Source: Gallionella sp. (GTDB lineage: Bacteria > Pseudomonadota > Gammaproteobacteria > Burkholderiales > Gallionellaceae). From it: a DNA stretch of 18,281 nucleotides. A program made the position numbers and the translations under genes. The stretch is from assembly GCA_025362155.1 (NCBI GenBank), contig JANYHX010000226.1, positions 1 through 18,281 on the forward strand. The letters run 5' to 3'. Positions 1-7,778 of this stretch are shown here, piece after piece. Below the pieces are notes generated by a model, which was given only the letters and a program-made list of their open reading frames with translations, ran no database searches and was not told the DNA's origin. Each line of letters begins with the position of its first letter. Within the stretch, counting starts at the first letter, position 1.

Positions 1-1338
1 CAATTCCAGCGGGTCTTTGTAAGCGCGGATGGTATCGCGTTTGAGTTGCCCAAGGCCATGCTCGGCGCTGATGCTGCCATCGAGTTCACGCACGACTGCA
101 TAAACCAGATTGTTCACAGCGTCTTCATGGTGAGCGATGAACGTTTTGTTTTGCGCACCATCAGGCAGGGAGGTGTTGTAATGGATATTGCCGTCGCCCA
201 TGTGTCCAAAAGCCACGATACGTATGCCCGGATAAGCCTTGCGTAATACGGCATCGGCACGCGCGATGAATTCCGCCACGTGACTTACCGGCACGGCGAC
301 ATCGTGCTTGATGCTGAATCCTTCAAGTTTTTGTGCTTCGCCGATGTTCTTGCGTAACTTCCACCAGGCCTCAGCCTGATCTTTATCGACGGTGACATTG
401 GATTCAATGATGCCGTCGCCAAATGACTTGAGTGTGTTGCGTAAAACTACATCCAGCGGCGCAGACAACACATCGGCCAACTGCGTGACGACGATCCATT
501 CATGTTTGCTTGCGAAAGGCTCCTGGGTATCTGGAATGTGTTTGAATACTAATTCGAGGCAGGAGCGCGAGATGATCTCGAAGGCGCTGATCTTGTCGCC
601 GCAGGTGGCGCGCAGGTGCGACAACAGTGCAACCGCAGCAGCGGGACCATGTACCGCCACACACGCTGTTGCCTCCGCTTGCGGACGCGGAAACAATTTC
701 AGCACGGCAGCGGTAATGATACCCAGCGTGCCTTCCGCGCCGATGAATAACTGCTTTAAATCGTAGCCGGTGTTGTCCTTGCGCAGACTGCGCAAACCAT
801 TCCAGACGCGCCCGTCCGGCAGCACCACTTCCAAACCCAGCACCAGATCGCGCATGCTGCCATAACGCAGCACACTCATGCCACCGGCATTGGTGGAAAG
901 ATTACCGCCGATTTCGCAATGTGCAGCAATGGCTGTCAGGCCCAGCGGAAACAAGCGATCATGCTTTTCCGCTGCGGCTCGCACACTGGCCAGTGTGCAG
1001 CCGGCCTCAACGGTCATGGTGTAATTGGTGGGAGTTATGGCGCGAATTTGATTCATGCGCGACAGATTCAATACGACTTGATTGTCACCCACCGACAGTG
1101 GCACACCGCCTCCGCACAAACTAGTGTTGCCGCCTTGCGGCACAATGGTAATATTTTTTGAGGCACAAAATTTTACGACTGCAGCGACCTGTTGGGTAGT
1201 GGACGGAAATACCACGGCCAGCGCATTGCCAGAATAACGCCCGCGCCAGTCGCTGCAATAGGGGGCAGCCGATTCTCCCGCCAGCACTGCATTGCTGGCC
1301 ACCAGTGCGGACAACGAAGGGATTAAATCGACAGGCAT
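1..1338 (-). CDS. FAD-linked 2-hydroxyacid (D-lactate/glycolate/D-2-hydroxyglutarate type) dehydrogenase, C-terminus cut by window edge
   Basis: This frame is open for 446 codons from an ATG at 1338 and runs off the window at base 1, so only a short C-terminal piece is missing. The N-terminal half is an FAD_binding_4 (PCMH-type) domain: a VPQGGNTSLCGG-like FAD pyrophosphate loop lies near residues 66-77, and GGNLSTNAGG near 144-153 and GAEGTLGIIT near 200-209 are family landmarks. The C-terminal FAD-oxidase_C half carries GHMGDGNIHYN near residue 378 and SAEHGLGQLKRD near 426, which hold metal and substrate ligands in D-lactate and D-2-hydroxyglutarate dehydrogenases. Members oxidise a D-2-hydroxyacid and pass electrons to quinone, cytochrome c or a flavoprotein; the substrate cannot be read from sequence. 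It starts 18 nt after the Rossmann-fold gene and is the last visible gene of that group. No good Shine-Dalgarno sequence precedes the ATG, so the start is probable rather than certain. Confidence 0.9.
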   Translation of the reverse strand, partial: MPVDLIPSLSALVASNAVLAGESAAPYCSDWRGRYSGNALAVVFPSTTQQVAAVVKFCASKNITIVPQGGNTSLCGGGVPLSVGDNQVVLNLSRMNQIRAITPTNYTMTVEAGCTLASVRAAAEKHDRLFPLGLTAIAAHCEIGGNLSTNAGGMSVLRYGSMRDLVLGLEVVLPDGRVWNGLRSLRKDNTGYDLKQLFIGAEGTLGIITAAVLKLFPRPQAEATACVAVHGPAAAVALLSHLRATCGDKISAFEIISRSCLELVFKHIPDTQEPFASKHEWIVVTQLADVLSAPLDVVLRNTLKSFGDGIIESNVTVDKDQAEAWWKLRKNIGEAQKLEGFSIKHDVAVPVSHVAEFIARADAVLRKAYPGIRIVAFGHMGDGNIHYNTSLPDGAQNKTFIAHHEDAVNNLVYAVVRELDGSISAEHGLGQLKRDTIRAYKDPLEL

Positions 1339-1356
1339 ATTGGTTTTGCAGAGTGG

Positions 1357-1740
1357 TCAGGCGTCATATCCCGTTTGAGGATGCGCGCCCGGCATTTCAG
1401 CGCCACTGGAAATTAACATCCAGATCATGCGTGCAATATTTTCCGTAGCAATGATCGTATGATGATTCCCGGCTGCCCGCAATTTATCCCTCAGCTCTTG
1501 CCGTACCGCAACCACATTGGTCAACTCAAAAAGAATATCAAGTTCATCGCCCATTGCGATCAGTTCGTCCAAGGTGAGGCGTGCTATTCCCCGGGCTTTA
1601 GCCAGAGCCAATCCAGCCGTATTGTTATTTTCCACCACGGCTACAATTTCCACGCTCTGGTTGGGTTGCCCCAATAATTCTTCGAGAAAAGCCGCCCCAA
1701 CTTTTCCCAGCCCAACGATAGCGATTGTTTGCTTTTTCAT
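1357..1740 (-). CDS. Small NAD(P)-binding Rossmann-fold protein of unknown role
   Basis: A 127-residue protein. Its N-terminus, KKQTIAIVGLGKVGAAFLEEL, has a beta strand followed by GxGxxG (residues 10-15), the dinucleotide-binding turn of a Rossmann fold. Near residue 37 a strand ends VVENNN, where an acidic residue would contact the ribose of NAD. The layout recalls the N-terminal NAD-binding half of homoserine or aspartate dehydrogenases, but the catalytic half is absent, so it is probably a stand-alone nucleotide-binding or regulatory protein and not a dehydrogenase. Its ATG overlaps the stop of the upstream haem-protein gene in an ATGA junction (1737-1740), which implies translational coupling and a shared task. 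The function is not recognised. Confidence 0.75.
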   Translation of the reverse strand: MKKQTIAIVGLGKVGAAFLEELLGQPNQSVEIVAVVENNNTAGLALAKARGIARLTLDELIAMGDELDILFELTNVVAVRQELRDKLRAAGNHHTIIATENIARMIWMLISSGAEMPGAHPQTGYDA

Positions 1741-2540
1741 GACATTTCCTTTGTGAACTTAGCCCCTTGTTTCAAATCCGATTCCCATGCATTCCCATAA
1801 ATTTTTCCATTGCGCGACAGTATCAGCATTTGGTACATGCTGATAAACCACATGAGCGTGGATGCGATGCTGTAACCAAAACCGCCAATGAGGGTGAGCC
1901 ATGCAAAGTTAGGGTTCCATTTCGTCAGCCACCACGAAAGTATGTCCAGGATCAGAAATCCAAAGGGGAAGGCGATTGCCAAAATCTTTAGCCACCTCGG
2001 CACGCCCACCGCAAAGCTGAAAATGAACCCCATAAAAAAGAAAATGAAGCTAATCCCGAACAAGTGGATATGAGAGGATCTGGTGAGTGCTTGAATGCTT
2101 GCGCCTTCGTTTATTTCAGCCATTTTTTTGACTGATTCATATTTGGTAAAGTCAGGCATATTGGGAATAGTGCTGTGGCAGCGCACGCAATGTTCATTAA
2201 AGATGCCTTTGAAATGTGGCTCCCATTCTGCTTCTGGTGCGCCCTTGCGCGTCCACTCAATAATGTCGATGCGAGCTTCAGGCGTTCCCATTTGTTTCAT
2301 GGATCCATGCAACATGCCTTCCAATTTGCTGCCGCTACGATTGCCATAATAACTGTACACGATGTCATTCAGAGACAGCCCCGGCTTACCATCCGCCATG
2401 CCGTGTGTCAGCATGATTTGCAATCCGGCCATAGCTAAGCCCAGTCCGATCGCGAGCAAATATCCGGAAAATAATACTTTGACGGGTGTGGGGAGATTAG
2501 GCAGATTCAGCCATGCCAAATCAGCGGGAATGGATTTCAT
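1737..2540 (-). CDS. Membrane-anchored monohaem c-type cytochrome protein
   Basis: A 267-residue protein with one hydrophobic segment near residues 21-44, a soluble region of about 110 residues, and three further hydrophobic segments near 158-179, 183-205 and 212-240. The soluble region contains one CVRCH (residues 118-122), the covalent haem c attachment motif. Haem c attachment is periplasmic, so this region should face the periplasm. His157 and His159 (SSHIHLFG) at the start of the second helix could act as an axial ligand or quinone-side residues; this is inference. The spacing and topology suggest an electron-transfer subunit, but the family is not one I can name. It starts 42 nt after the priA stop, with AGGAT about 6 nt before the ATG, and its stop overlaps the next start. 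The order cytochrome, Rossmann protein, FAD dehydrogenase suggests it may accept electrons from that dehydrogenase. Confidence 0.85.
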   Translation of the reverse strand: MKSIPADLAWLNLPNLPTPVKVLFSGYLLAIGLGLAMAGLQIMLTHGMADGKPGLSLNDIVYSYYGNRSGSKLEGMLHGSMKQMGTPEARIDIIEWTRKGAPEAEWEPHFKGIFNEHCVRCHSTIPNMPDFTKYESVKKMAEINEGASIQALTRSSHIHLFGISFIFFFMGFIFSFAVGVPRWLKILAIAFPFGFLILDILSWWLTKWNPNFAWLTLIGGFGYSIASTLMWFISMYQMLILSRNGKIYGNAWESDLKQGAKFTKEMS

Positions 2541-2582
2541 TATTTATCCTGCAATCGCATAGCGTGTTATTCAGGGCTTACT

Positions 2583-4811
2583 TTAAAACTCCAGCGGGTC
2601 AATGTCCAGCGAACAACGCAGCCTTTGCGTGGACAGCGCATCCAGCGGCGCTTGCCAAGCGTGCAGAAAGTGTTGCAAGGCTTTACGTGAAGTGGCCTGA
2701 ATCAGTAATTGGGCGCGCAGATGATTGGCGCGACGGGGTAACGCGGCGGGGACTACGCCGAAAATTTCTATCTGCGCATGATTTTTCATGGAATGGCGTA
2801 ACGTAACAGCTGCGGTATGCGCCTCATGTAAATAACGGTATACCTCGTTTTCCTGTTTGCCTTCGGCGCGCAGCATGGCCTGAAAGACGAACGGCGGAAA
2901 ACCCGCCAGCTTGCGCTCAACCAGTTGTGTTGCCGCCCAGCCTTCAAAATCATGGGTCTGCAAGGCACGAAACAACGGATGATCCGGGAAGGCAGTCTGG
3001 ATGATTACTTCGCCGGGTTTGTCGGCGCGTCCGGCGCGTCCCGCCACTTGCACCAGTTGCGCGAAGAGTTTTTCCGCCGCGCGGAAGTCACTGCTATACA
3101 GCGCGCTATCGGGATTAAGCACACCGACCAGAGTCAGCGCGGGAAAGTCATGACCCTTGGCAAGCATTTGTGTGCCCACCAAAATGTCCACTTCATTGGC
3201 GTGTATCTGCTCGCGCATGGTCTGCCAGGCGCGTTTGTTGCGAGTGCTGTCTCGATCCACGCGCAAAATACGCGCATCCGGAAAGCGTTCCTGCAACACA
3301 CTTTCCACGCGCTGCGTGCCGCTGCCGACTGGAAATAACTCAGCCTTGCCGCAACTTGGGCAGGCGTGCGGAACACGCACCTGATAGCCACAATGATGGC
3401 AACGCAGGCGTTGATCCTTGAGATGCAACACCATCTTGCCCGCACAATGTTTGCAGCCGGATAACCAGCCGCAGCCCGTGCACATCAGCACCGGCGCATA
3501 ACCGCGCCGGTTGATGAACAGCAGGCTTTGTTCCTTGCGTTCGATACGCAGCCCGATCTCGCGCAGCAGGTTTTCGCTGATGCCGTGGTGCATCACCGTT
3601 TGATTGATGTTGATGCAACGCACTGTCGGCAAGCGTGCCTCGACCAGGGCACGCCCGGTCAGCGTGAGCATTTGGTAACGCCCGCTTTGCGCGTTGTGGT
3701 AACTCTCCAATGACGGGGTAGCCGAACCCAGCACGATAGGCACACTGTGCTGGTTGGCGCGGAAGATCGCCACGTCACGTGCTGAATAGCGCAAGCCATC
3801 CTGCTGTTTGAACGAGCTGTCGTGCTCCTCGTCCACGATGATTAGCGCGAGCCTGGGCAGCTCGGCGAACACCGACAAGCGCGTGCCGAGCACAATCTGC
3901 GCTACACCCGCTTGCGCCTGTTGCCAATTATGCAAACGCTCGCCCTCGGATAGGCCGCTATGCAGACTAATCAGATTCACATCGGGAAAGCGGTTGCGAA
4001 AATAATTTTCCAGTTGCGGCGTGAGATTGATTTCTGGCACTAGTAGCAAAACCTGCCCGCCGTGTTGCAACACCTCGTGCATCAGATGCACATACACCTC
4101 GGTCTTGCCGCTGCCGGTGATGCCATGCAGCAAGAAACAGGCATAGCCGTTGACCTGCGTGATCGCATCCACCGCGAGTTGCTGTTCGCTGGTGAGGGTG
4201 TGCGCGTTATTGAACGCGTACTTTTGAATACTATTAGCCGTTCGCCCTGAGCCTGCCGAAGGGAGGAGAACACCCGTAAAACTCTCAACCCATCCCTCCC
4301 GCTCAAGCGTTTTAAGCTGCGTCCCAACTGTCGCCGACAACGCCTTGAGCTGCGCCAGATTGCATGGTTGTTCCGCAAGTTTCGCAAGAATGCGCCGCTG
4401 CACCACTTTGCGTTTAGGGAATGAATCGAGATCGAGTGCCGCACCACTTGCGCTCAAACGATAACTCAGAAGTGGTTTGCTGATGATAGGCTTGTCGGAA
4501 CGCAAGCGCGTAGGCAATGCCGACAGCACCGTCTGCCCGATCGGATAACGGTAGTAATCGCTGCAAAACCGCAGCAAATCGAGCAACCCCGCCGACAACG
4601 GCGCGCTGTCGAGCAACACCTGCGTCACCGGCTTGATGCGCTCCGGCGACACATCCGTCGTGGCGACGCACTCCATCACCACCCCGACCAGCTGTCTGCG
4701 TCCGAACGGCACGATCACGCGCTGGCCTGTTCCAACAGCAATGCCCTCCGCCACCGTGTAATCGAACAGGGTGGGCAGCGGGACATCAAGGGCAACGCGG
4801 ACGATGGACAT
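2583..4811 (-). CDS. priA: Primosomal protein N' (replication restart 3'-5' DNA helicase PriA)
   Basis: A 742-residue protein, about the family's usual length. PriA recognises stalled forks and D-loops in the cytoplasm and reloads the replicative helicase through PriB/PriC and DnaT. The N-terminal 3'-DNA-binding domain (RVALDVPLPTLFDYTV onward) is followed by a winged-helix stretch to about residue 178. The helicase core has Walker A GITGSGKT (230-237) and the DEEH box (327-330). A zinc-binding insert carries four CxxC-type pairs (CTGC, CKHC, CHHC, CPSC). Motifs V and VI follow (LVGTQMLAKGHDFP; QVAGRAGR). Residues 183-191 in the linker before the helicase core are encoded by a dispersed palindromic repeat read in frame. 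The upstream ATG has only a weak Shine-Dalgarno sequence. A terminator at 4853-4881 separates it from hemE, so priA probably has its own promoter; I could not place one with confidence. Confidence 0.98.
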   Translation of the reverse strand: MSIVRVALDVPLPTLFDYTVAEGIAVGTGQRVIVPFGRRQLVGVVMECVATTDVSPERIKPVTQVLLDSAPLSAGLLDLLRFCSDYYRYPIGQTVLSALPTRLRSDKPIISKPLLSYRLSASGAALDLDSFPKRKVVQRRILAKLAEQPCNLAQLKALSATVGTQLKTLEREGWVESFTGVLLPSAGSGRTANSIQKYAFNNAHTLTSEQQLAVDAITQVNGYACFLLHGITGSGKTEVYVHLMHEVLQHGGQVLLLVPEINLTPQLENYFRNRFPDVNLISLHSGLSEGERLHNWQQAQAGVAQIVLGTRLSVFAELPRLALIIVDEEHDSSFKQQDGLRYSARDVAIFRANQHSVPIVLGSATPSLESYHNAQSGRYQMLTLTGRALVEARLPTVRCININQTVMHHGISENLLREIGLRIERKEQSLLFINRRGYAPVLMCTGCGWLSGCKHCAGKMVLHLKDQRLRCHHCGYQVRVPHACPSCGKAELFPVGSGTQRVESVLQERFPDARILRVDRDSTRNKRAWQTMREQIHANEVDILVGTQMLAKGHDFPALTLVGVLNPDSALYSSDFRAAEKLFAQLVQVAGRAGRADKPGEVIIQTAFPDHPLFRALQTHDFEGWAATQLVERKLAGFPPFVFQAMLRAEGKQENEVYRYLHEAHTAAVTLRHSMKNHAQIEIFGVVPAALPRRANHLRAQLLIQATSRKALQHFLHAWQAPLDALSTQRLRCSLDIDPLEF
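4239..4263 (+). repeat. Dispersed short palindromic repeat inside priA
   Basis: The 25 nt here match, with one change, a repeat I recall as widespread in proteobacterial genomes: the arms TTCGCCCTGAGCC and TGCCGAAGGG, with self-complementary GCCCTGAG/CTCAGGGC character. On the priA strand it reads as LPSAGSGRT (residues 183-191). Another frame gives the SLRQAQGER-type peptide often seen in spurious ORFs over this repeat. It sits between the winged-helix region and the helicase core of PriA, where the added residues would be tolerated. A 13-nt part of it (4251-4263) recurs at 17498-17510. Confidence 0.7.
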
Positions 4812-4852
4812 ATTTACTCAAGCAATCAACGGTGCGATTGTCGCAGAAATGC

Positions 4853-4881
4853 AAAAGCCGCAGGGGATGCCTGCGGCTTTT
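4853..4881 (-). terminator. Rho-independent terminator between hemE and priA
   Basis: A perfect 12-bp stem, AAAAGCCGCAGG (4853-4864) with CCTGCGGCTTTT (4870-4881), encloses a 5-nt loop. The stem ends in A/T runs on both sides, so on the minus strand it ends in TTTT and can stop hemE transcription about 200 nt after the hemE stop. It is symmetrical and would work on either strand. Confidence 0.9.
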
Positions 4882-4988
4882 GTTTAACCAAACTTATCAG
4901 GGCTATTACAGTTCCCTTTCGAAGGTCAAACAAGGCAGCGACGAGCGAACGACGATGATAGTGCAACTGGCACGGCAAGGCGTTCGCG

Positions 4989-5050
4989 ATAACAAGCGAC
5001 TTGGCTGTCGTCTTTTGACAGGCTAGTCGAGTGGCTAGTAGTTATATCAG
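4989..5050 (+). repeat. 62-nt structured repeat, copy A
   Basis: First of three same-length copies. The conserved 5' end is ATAACMAG, then a 33-nt hairpin (4997-5029), then the conserved tail AGTGGCTAGTAGTT and ATCAG. Outer pairs CGACT/AGTCG (4997-5001 with 5025-5029) are invariant. A T-T mismatch follows, then inner stem CTGTC/GACAG around loop GTCTTTT. Position 8 of the hairpin is a G-G mismatch in this copy only. The tail departs from the other two copies at two bases (GTTATATCAG against GTTCCATCAG). It lies 39 nt past the hemE stop, oriented against hemE. No target-site duplication is visible. Confidence 0.8.
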
Positions 5051-5088
5051 GAAGCTAACGCAGTTTCACCGATGAAATGGAATTGGAA

Positions 5089-6153
5089 TTAGTGGTATTT
5101 GCGGCTCAGCTCGTGCACCGCCTTAACCAATGCTGCCACGTGCTCCGGGTTGGTGTGTTGCGAGATGCCGTGACCGAGGTTAAACACATGGCCGCTGCCA
5201 TAGCCGTAGCTGGCGAGGATGCGTCCCACTTCTGCCTCGATGGCATCGGGAGAAGCGAACAACACGGCAGGATCCATGTTCCCTTGCAGTGCGGTTTTGT
5301 TGCCGACGCGCTGGCGCGCGATGCCGATGTCTATGGTCCAGTCCAGCCCCACTGCATCGCAACCCGTATTGGCAATACTTTCCAGCCACAGGCCGCCACC
5401 CTTGGTGAATACGATGTTCGGAATTTTTACGCCATCTTTTTCCTTGATCAAACCATCTACGATGCGGTGTGTGTAAGCCAGCGAGAATTCATGGAAGGCC
5501 GCATGGGACAGCACGCCGCCCCATGAATCGAAAATCATCACGGCTTGCGCGCCCGCTTCGATCTGCGCATTCAGATAAGCAATCACTGCTTGTGTGGTTA
5601 CTTCGAGGATGTGATGCATCAGCTTGGGTTCGTTGTACATCAAGGTTTTCACCTTGGCGTAATCATCGCTGCCGCCGCCTTCCACCATGTAGCAGGACAA
5701 TGTGAACGGGCTGCCGGAGAAACCGATTAGCGGAATCCGTCCATCCAGAGTCTTGCGGATTTGCGAGACCGCATCGGTGACGTAGCGTAAATCCTTGTCG
5801 ACGTCCGGCACGCGCAGAGCCTTGATTGCGGCTGCGTCGCGAAGCGGGCGTTCAAACTTGGGGCCTTCCCCATCCGAGAAATACAGACCCAGACCCATCG
5901 CATCTGGCACAGTGAGAATGTCAGAGAACAAAATCGCCGCATCCAGCGGGTAACGATCCAACGGTTGCATCGTGACTTCGGTGGCAAAGTCGGGATTTTT
6001 GCACAAGCCGAGAAAGCTGCCAGCGCGCTTGCGTGTTTCGCGGTATTCCGGCAGAAAACGTCCGGCCTGGCGCATCATCCACATCGGGGTATATTCGGTC
6101 GATTGACGCAGTAGTGCGCGCAGGAAAGTATCGTTTTTTAGTTTGAAGTTCAT
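5089..6153 (-). CDS. hemE: Uroporphyrinogen decarboxylase
   Basis: A 354-residue protein, the normal length. It removes the four acetate carboxyls of uroporphyrinogen III to give coproporphyrinogen III, a cytoplasmic, cofactor-free step of haem synthesis. The first family signature is [17 protein letters not shown] (residues 23-39), with the substrate-binding Arg28 and Arg32. FSDIL includes Asp78, equivalent to the essential Asp86 of the human enzyme. The second signature is [17 protein letters not shown] (144-160). The C-terminal [16 protein letters not shown] holds a conserved His. The ATG follows an AGAG-containing Shine-Dalgarno region. It is preceded by 170 nt holding a GC-rich repeat and copy B of the 62-nt repeat, and followed by copy A and a terminator, so it looks like its own short transcription unit or the end of the glt unit. 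Confidence 0.98.
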   Translation of the reverse strand: MNFKLKNDTFLRALLRQSTEYTPMWMMRQAGRFLPEYRETRKRAGSFLGLCKNPDFATEVTMQPLDRYPLDAAILFSDILTVPDAMGLGLYFSDGEGPKFERPLRDAAAIKALRVPDVDKDLRYVTDAVSQIRKTLDGRIPLIGFSGSPFTLSCYMVEGGGSDDYAKVKTLMYNEPKLMHHILEVTTQAVIAYLNAQIEAGAQAVMIFDSWGGVLSHAAFHEFSLAYTHRIVDGLIKEKDGVKIPNIVFTKGGGLWLESIANTGCDAVGLDWTIDIGIARQRVGNKTALQGNMDPAVLFASPDAIEAEVGRILASYGYGSGHVFNLGHGISQHTNPEHVAALVKAVHELSRKYH

Positions 6154-6172
6154 GGTTTTCTCTTTTAATTAA

Positions 6173-6201
6173 ATTCTAAAACTGCCTAACCGGTATGCCG
6201 G
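6173..6201 (-). promoter_or_regulatory. Possible sigma70-type promoter of hemE
   Basis: On the minus strand TAGAAT (6178-6173) resembles a -10 box. Seventeen nt upstream is CCGGCA (6201-6196), which matches the -35 consensus at only three of six positions. Transcription would start about 13 nt before the hemE ATG. The proposed -35 overlaps an inverted repeat, AACCGG/CCGGTT (6188-6203), which could bind a regulator. The evidence is weak. Confidence 0.25.
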
Positions 6202-6229
6202 TTTCCCCTCCCCAGCCCCCCCGGCGGGA
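6196..6229 (+). repeat. GC-rich dispersed repeat, copy 1 (truncated by the 62-nt repeat)
   Basis: The stretch GTTTCCCC, CCCCA, CCCCCGGCGGGA on the plus strand matches the minus strand of 18107-18147 with a few indels. In the second copy the match continues after CGGCGGGA into GAGGGGGCGAACGG. Here it stops at the first base of the 62-nt repeat copy B, which suggests that copy B landed in or next to it. Homopolymer-rich sequence makes the alignment approximate. Confidence 0.5.
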
Positions 6230-6290
6230 TAACCAGCGACTTGCCCGTTGTTGTTTGACGGGCTAGTCGAATGGCTAGTAGTTCCATCAG
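6229..6290 (+). repeat. 62-nt structured repeat, copy B
   Basis: Second copy, in the 170-nt gap between gltD and hemE and oriented against both. Invariant CGACT/AGTCG (6237-6241 with 6265-6269) is followed by the T-T mismatch and inner stem GCCCGT/ACGGGC with a closing T-G wobble around loop GTTGTTT. Compared with copies A and C, stem bases change on both arms so that pairing is kept. The tail is identical to copy C except for one base (CGAATGG against CGAGTGG). Confidence 0.8.
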
Positions 6291-6323
6291 AGGGAGCGAA
6301 CGAATCGCTTCGCGAGTTTTGCA

Positions 6324-7778
6324 TTATCGGGGTAAAACAGAACTACCCATTAAATACTCATCCACCGAGCGTGCGCACTGCCGCCCTTCGCGTATTGCCC
6401 ACACTACCAGCGATTGACCGCGACGCATGTCGCCTGCAGCGAATACCTTGTCCTTGTTGGTGCGATAATTTTCCGTGTCGGCCTTGATATGGCCGCGTGC
6501 ATCTTTCTCCACACCAAAGGCTTCCAGTATCTTTTGCTCCGGGCTGACGAAGCCCATTGCCAGTAATACTAGATCGGCCTTCAGCTCAAATTCGCTACCG
6601 GCGATTTCGATCATCTTGCCGTCTTTCCACTCCACGCGTACCGCACGCAGCTTCTCGACCTTGCCGTTATTGCCGATGAATTCCTTGGTGACGATAGCCC
6701 AGTCGCGATCCACGCCTTCTTCGTGCGAACTGGAAGTACGTAGCTTCATCGGCCAGTTCGGCCATACCAGAGGTTTGTTTTCGTGCTCCGGTGGACGCGG
6801 CATTACTTCAATTTGCGTAACGGACAATGCGCCATGGCGATTCGAAGTGCCTACGCAATCGGAGCCAGTATCTCCGCCGCCGATCACCACCACATGTTTG
6901 CCTGTGGCGCGAATAGGATTACGTCCGTCGCCCGCCACTTCCTTGTTTTGTGGGATCAAAAACTCCAGCGCGTAATGCACGCCTTGCAATTCGCGGCCCG
7001 GCACCGGCAGGTCGCGGGCTGATTCAGCGCCGCCGGACAGGATCACTGCATCAAATTTTTTCAGCAATTCATCGGGGCTGATGGTTTTTTGTGCATCGTT
7101 GGTGGTGCATTCGCTCAGCGCTTCCTTGCCGATAAACACCGAAGTTTGAAAAGTCACCCCCTCGGCTTGCATCTGTGCCATGCGCCAATCAATCAGACCT
7201 TTGTCGAGCTTGAAGTCGGGGATGCCATAACGCAGCAATCCGCCAATACGGCTGTTCTTTTCAAATACGGTTACGCTGTGACCGACACGCGCCAACTGTT
7301 GTGCCGCCGCCAAACCTGCCGGGCCGGAACCAACCACGGCAATTTTTTTGCCGGTTTTTCTCTCTGCAGGTTGCGGCACTACCCAGCCATTTTCGCCGCC
7401 CTTGTCGATGATGGCGTGTTCGATAGACTTGATGCCTACGGCGTCGTTGTTGATGTTGAGCGTGCAGGCCGCTTCGCATGGAGCGGGGCAGATGCGCCCG
7501 GTGAATTCGGGAAAATTATTGGTGGAGTGCAATACATCCAGCGCTTCACGCCAGTTGCCGCGATACACCAGATCGTTCCAGTCCGGGATAATGTTGTTGA
7601 CCGGACAGCCACTGACGCAGAACGGAATGCCGCAGTCCATACAGCGCGCACCTTGTATCTTGGCTTGATCGTCGTTCAGATGCTGCACGAACTCGTGGTA
7701 ATTTTTGCGTCGCTCTGCCACGGGCACGCTGGCTTCGTTGAGCCGTTGAAACTCCATAAATCCAGTAGGCTTACCCAT
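6324..7778 (-). CDS. gltD: Glutamate synthase (NADPH) small subunit
   Basis: A 484-residue protein of the usual size. It takes electrons from NADPH through FAD and passes them by iron-sulfur centres to the large subunit. The N-terminal Fer4_20 region has two cysteine groups: C46, C49, C54, C58 ([14 protein letters not shown]) and C97, C101, C105 (CPAPCEAAC). An FAD Rossmann site VVGSGPAG lies near residues 148-155, and a second dinucleotide site [15 protein letters not shown] serves NADPH. The [16 protein letters not shown] motif near the C-terminus is the conserved FAD-contact region. The ATG overlaps the gltB stop by one base (TAATG at 7776-7780), so the two subunits are translationally coupled. 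No clear terminator follows the stop. Confidence 0.98.
   Translation of the reverse strand: MGKPTGFMEFQRLNEASVPVAERRKNYHEFVQHLNDDQAKIQGARCMDCGIPFCVSGCPVNNIIPDWNDLVYRGNWREALDVLHSTNNFPEFTGRICPAPCEAACTLNINNDAVGIKSIEHAIIDKGGENGWVVPQPAERKTGKKIAVVGSGPAGLAAAQQLARVGHSVTVFEKNSRIGGLLRYGIPDFKLDKGLIDWRMAQMQAEGVTFQTSVFIGKEALSECTTNDAQKTISPDELLKKFDAVILSGGAESARDLPVPGRELQGVHYALEFLIPQNKEVAGDGRNPIRATGKHVVVIGGGDTGSDCVGTSNRHGALSVTQIEVMPRPPEHENKPLVWPNWPMKLRTSSSHEEGVDRDWAIVTKEFIGNNGKVEKLRAVRVEWKDGKMIEIAGSEFELKADLVLLAMGFVSPEQKILEAFGVEKDARGHIKADTENYRTNKDKVFAAGDMRRGQSLVVWAIREGRQCARSVDEYLMGSSVLPR

Noticed and set aside
4082..4447. Frameshift or second gene within priA
   Set aside because: An alternative frame gives a long ORF over the repeat (SLRQAQGER-type peptide), but the priA frame is continuous with all helicase and zinc motifs in order.
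4989..5050. Integron attC site explanation for the 62-nt repeat
   Set aside because: The ends contain AAC and GTT as attC sites do, but the full core sequences (RYYYAAC and GTTRRRY) are not met. The hairpin is a simple symmetric stem without extrahelical bases, and there is no integrase or gene cassette array.
6188..6203. AACCGG/CCGGTT hairpin as terminator of gltD
   Set aside because: The stem is only 6 bp and no T-run follows directly on the minus strand. It may be an operator or part of a repeat, so it is only mentioned with the hemE promoter.
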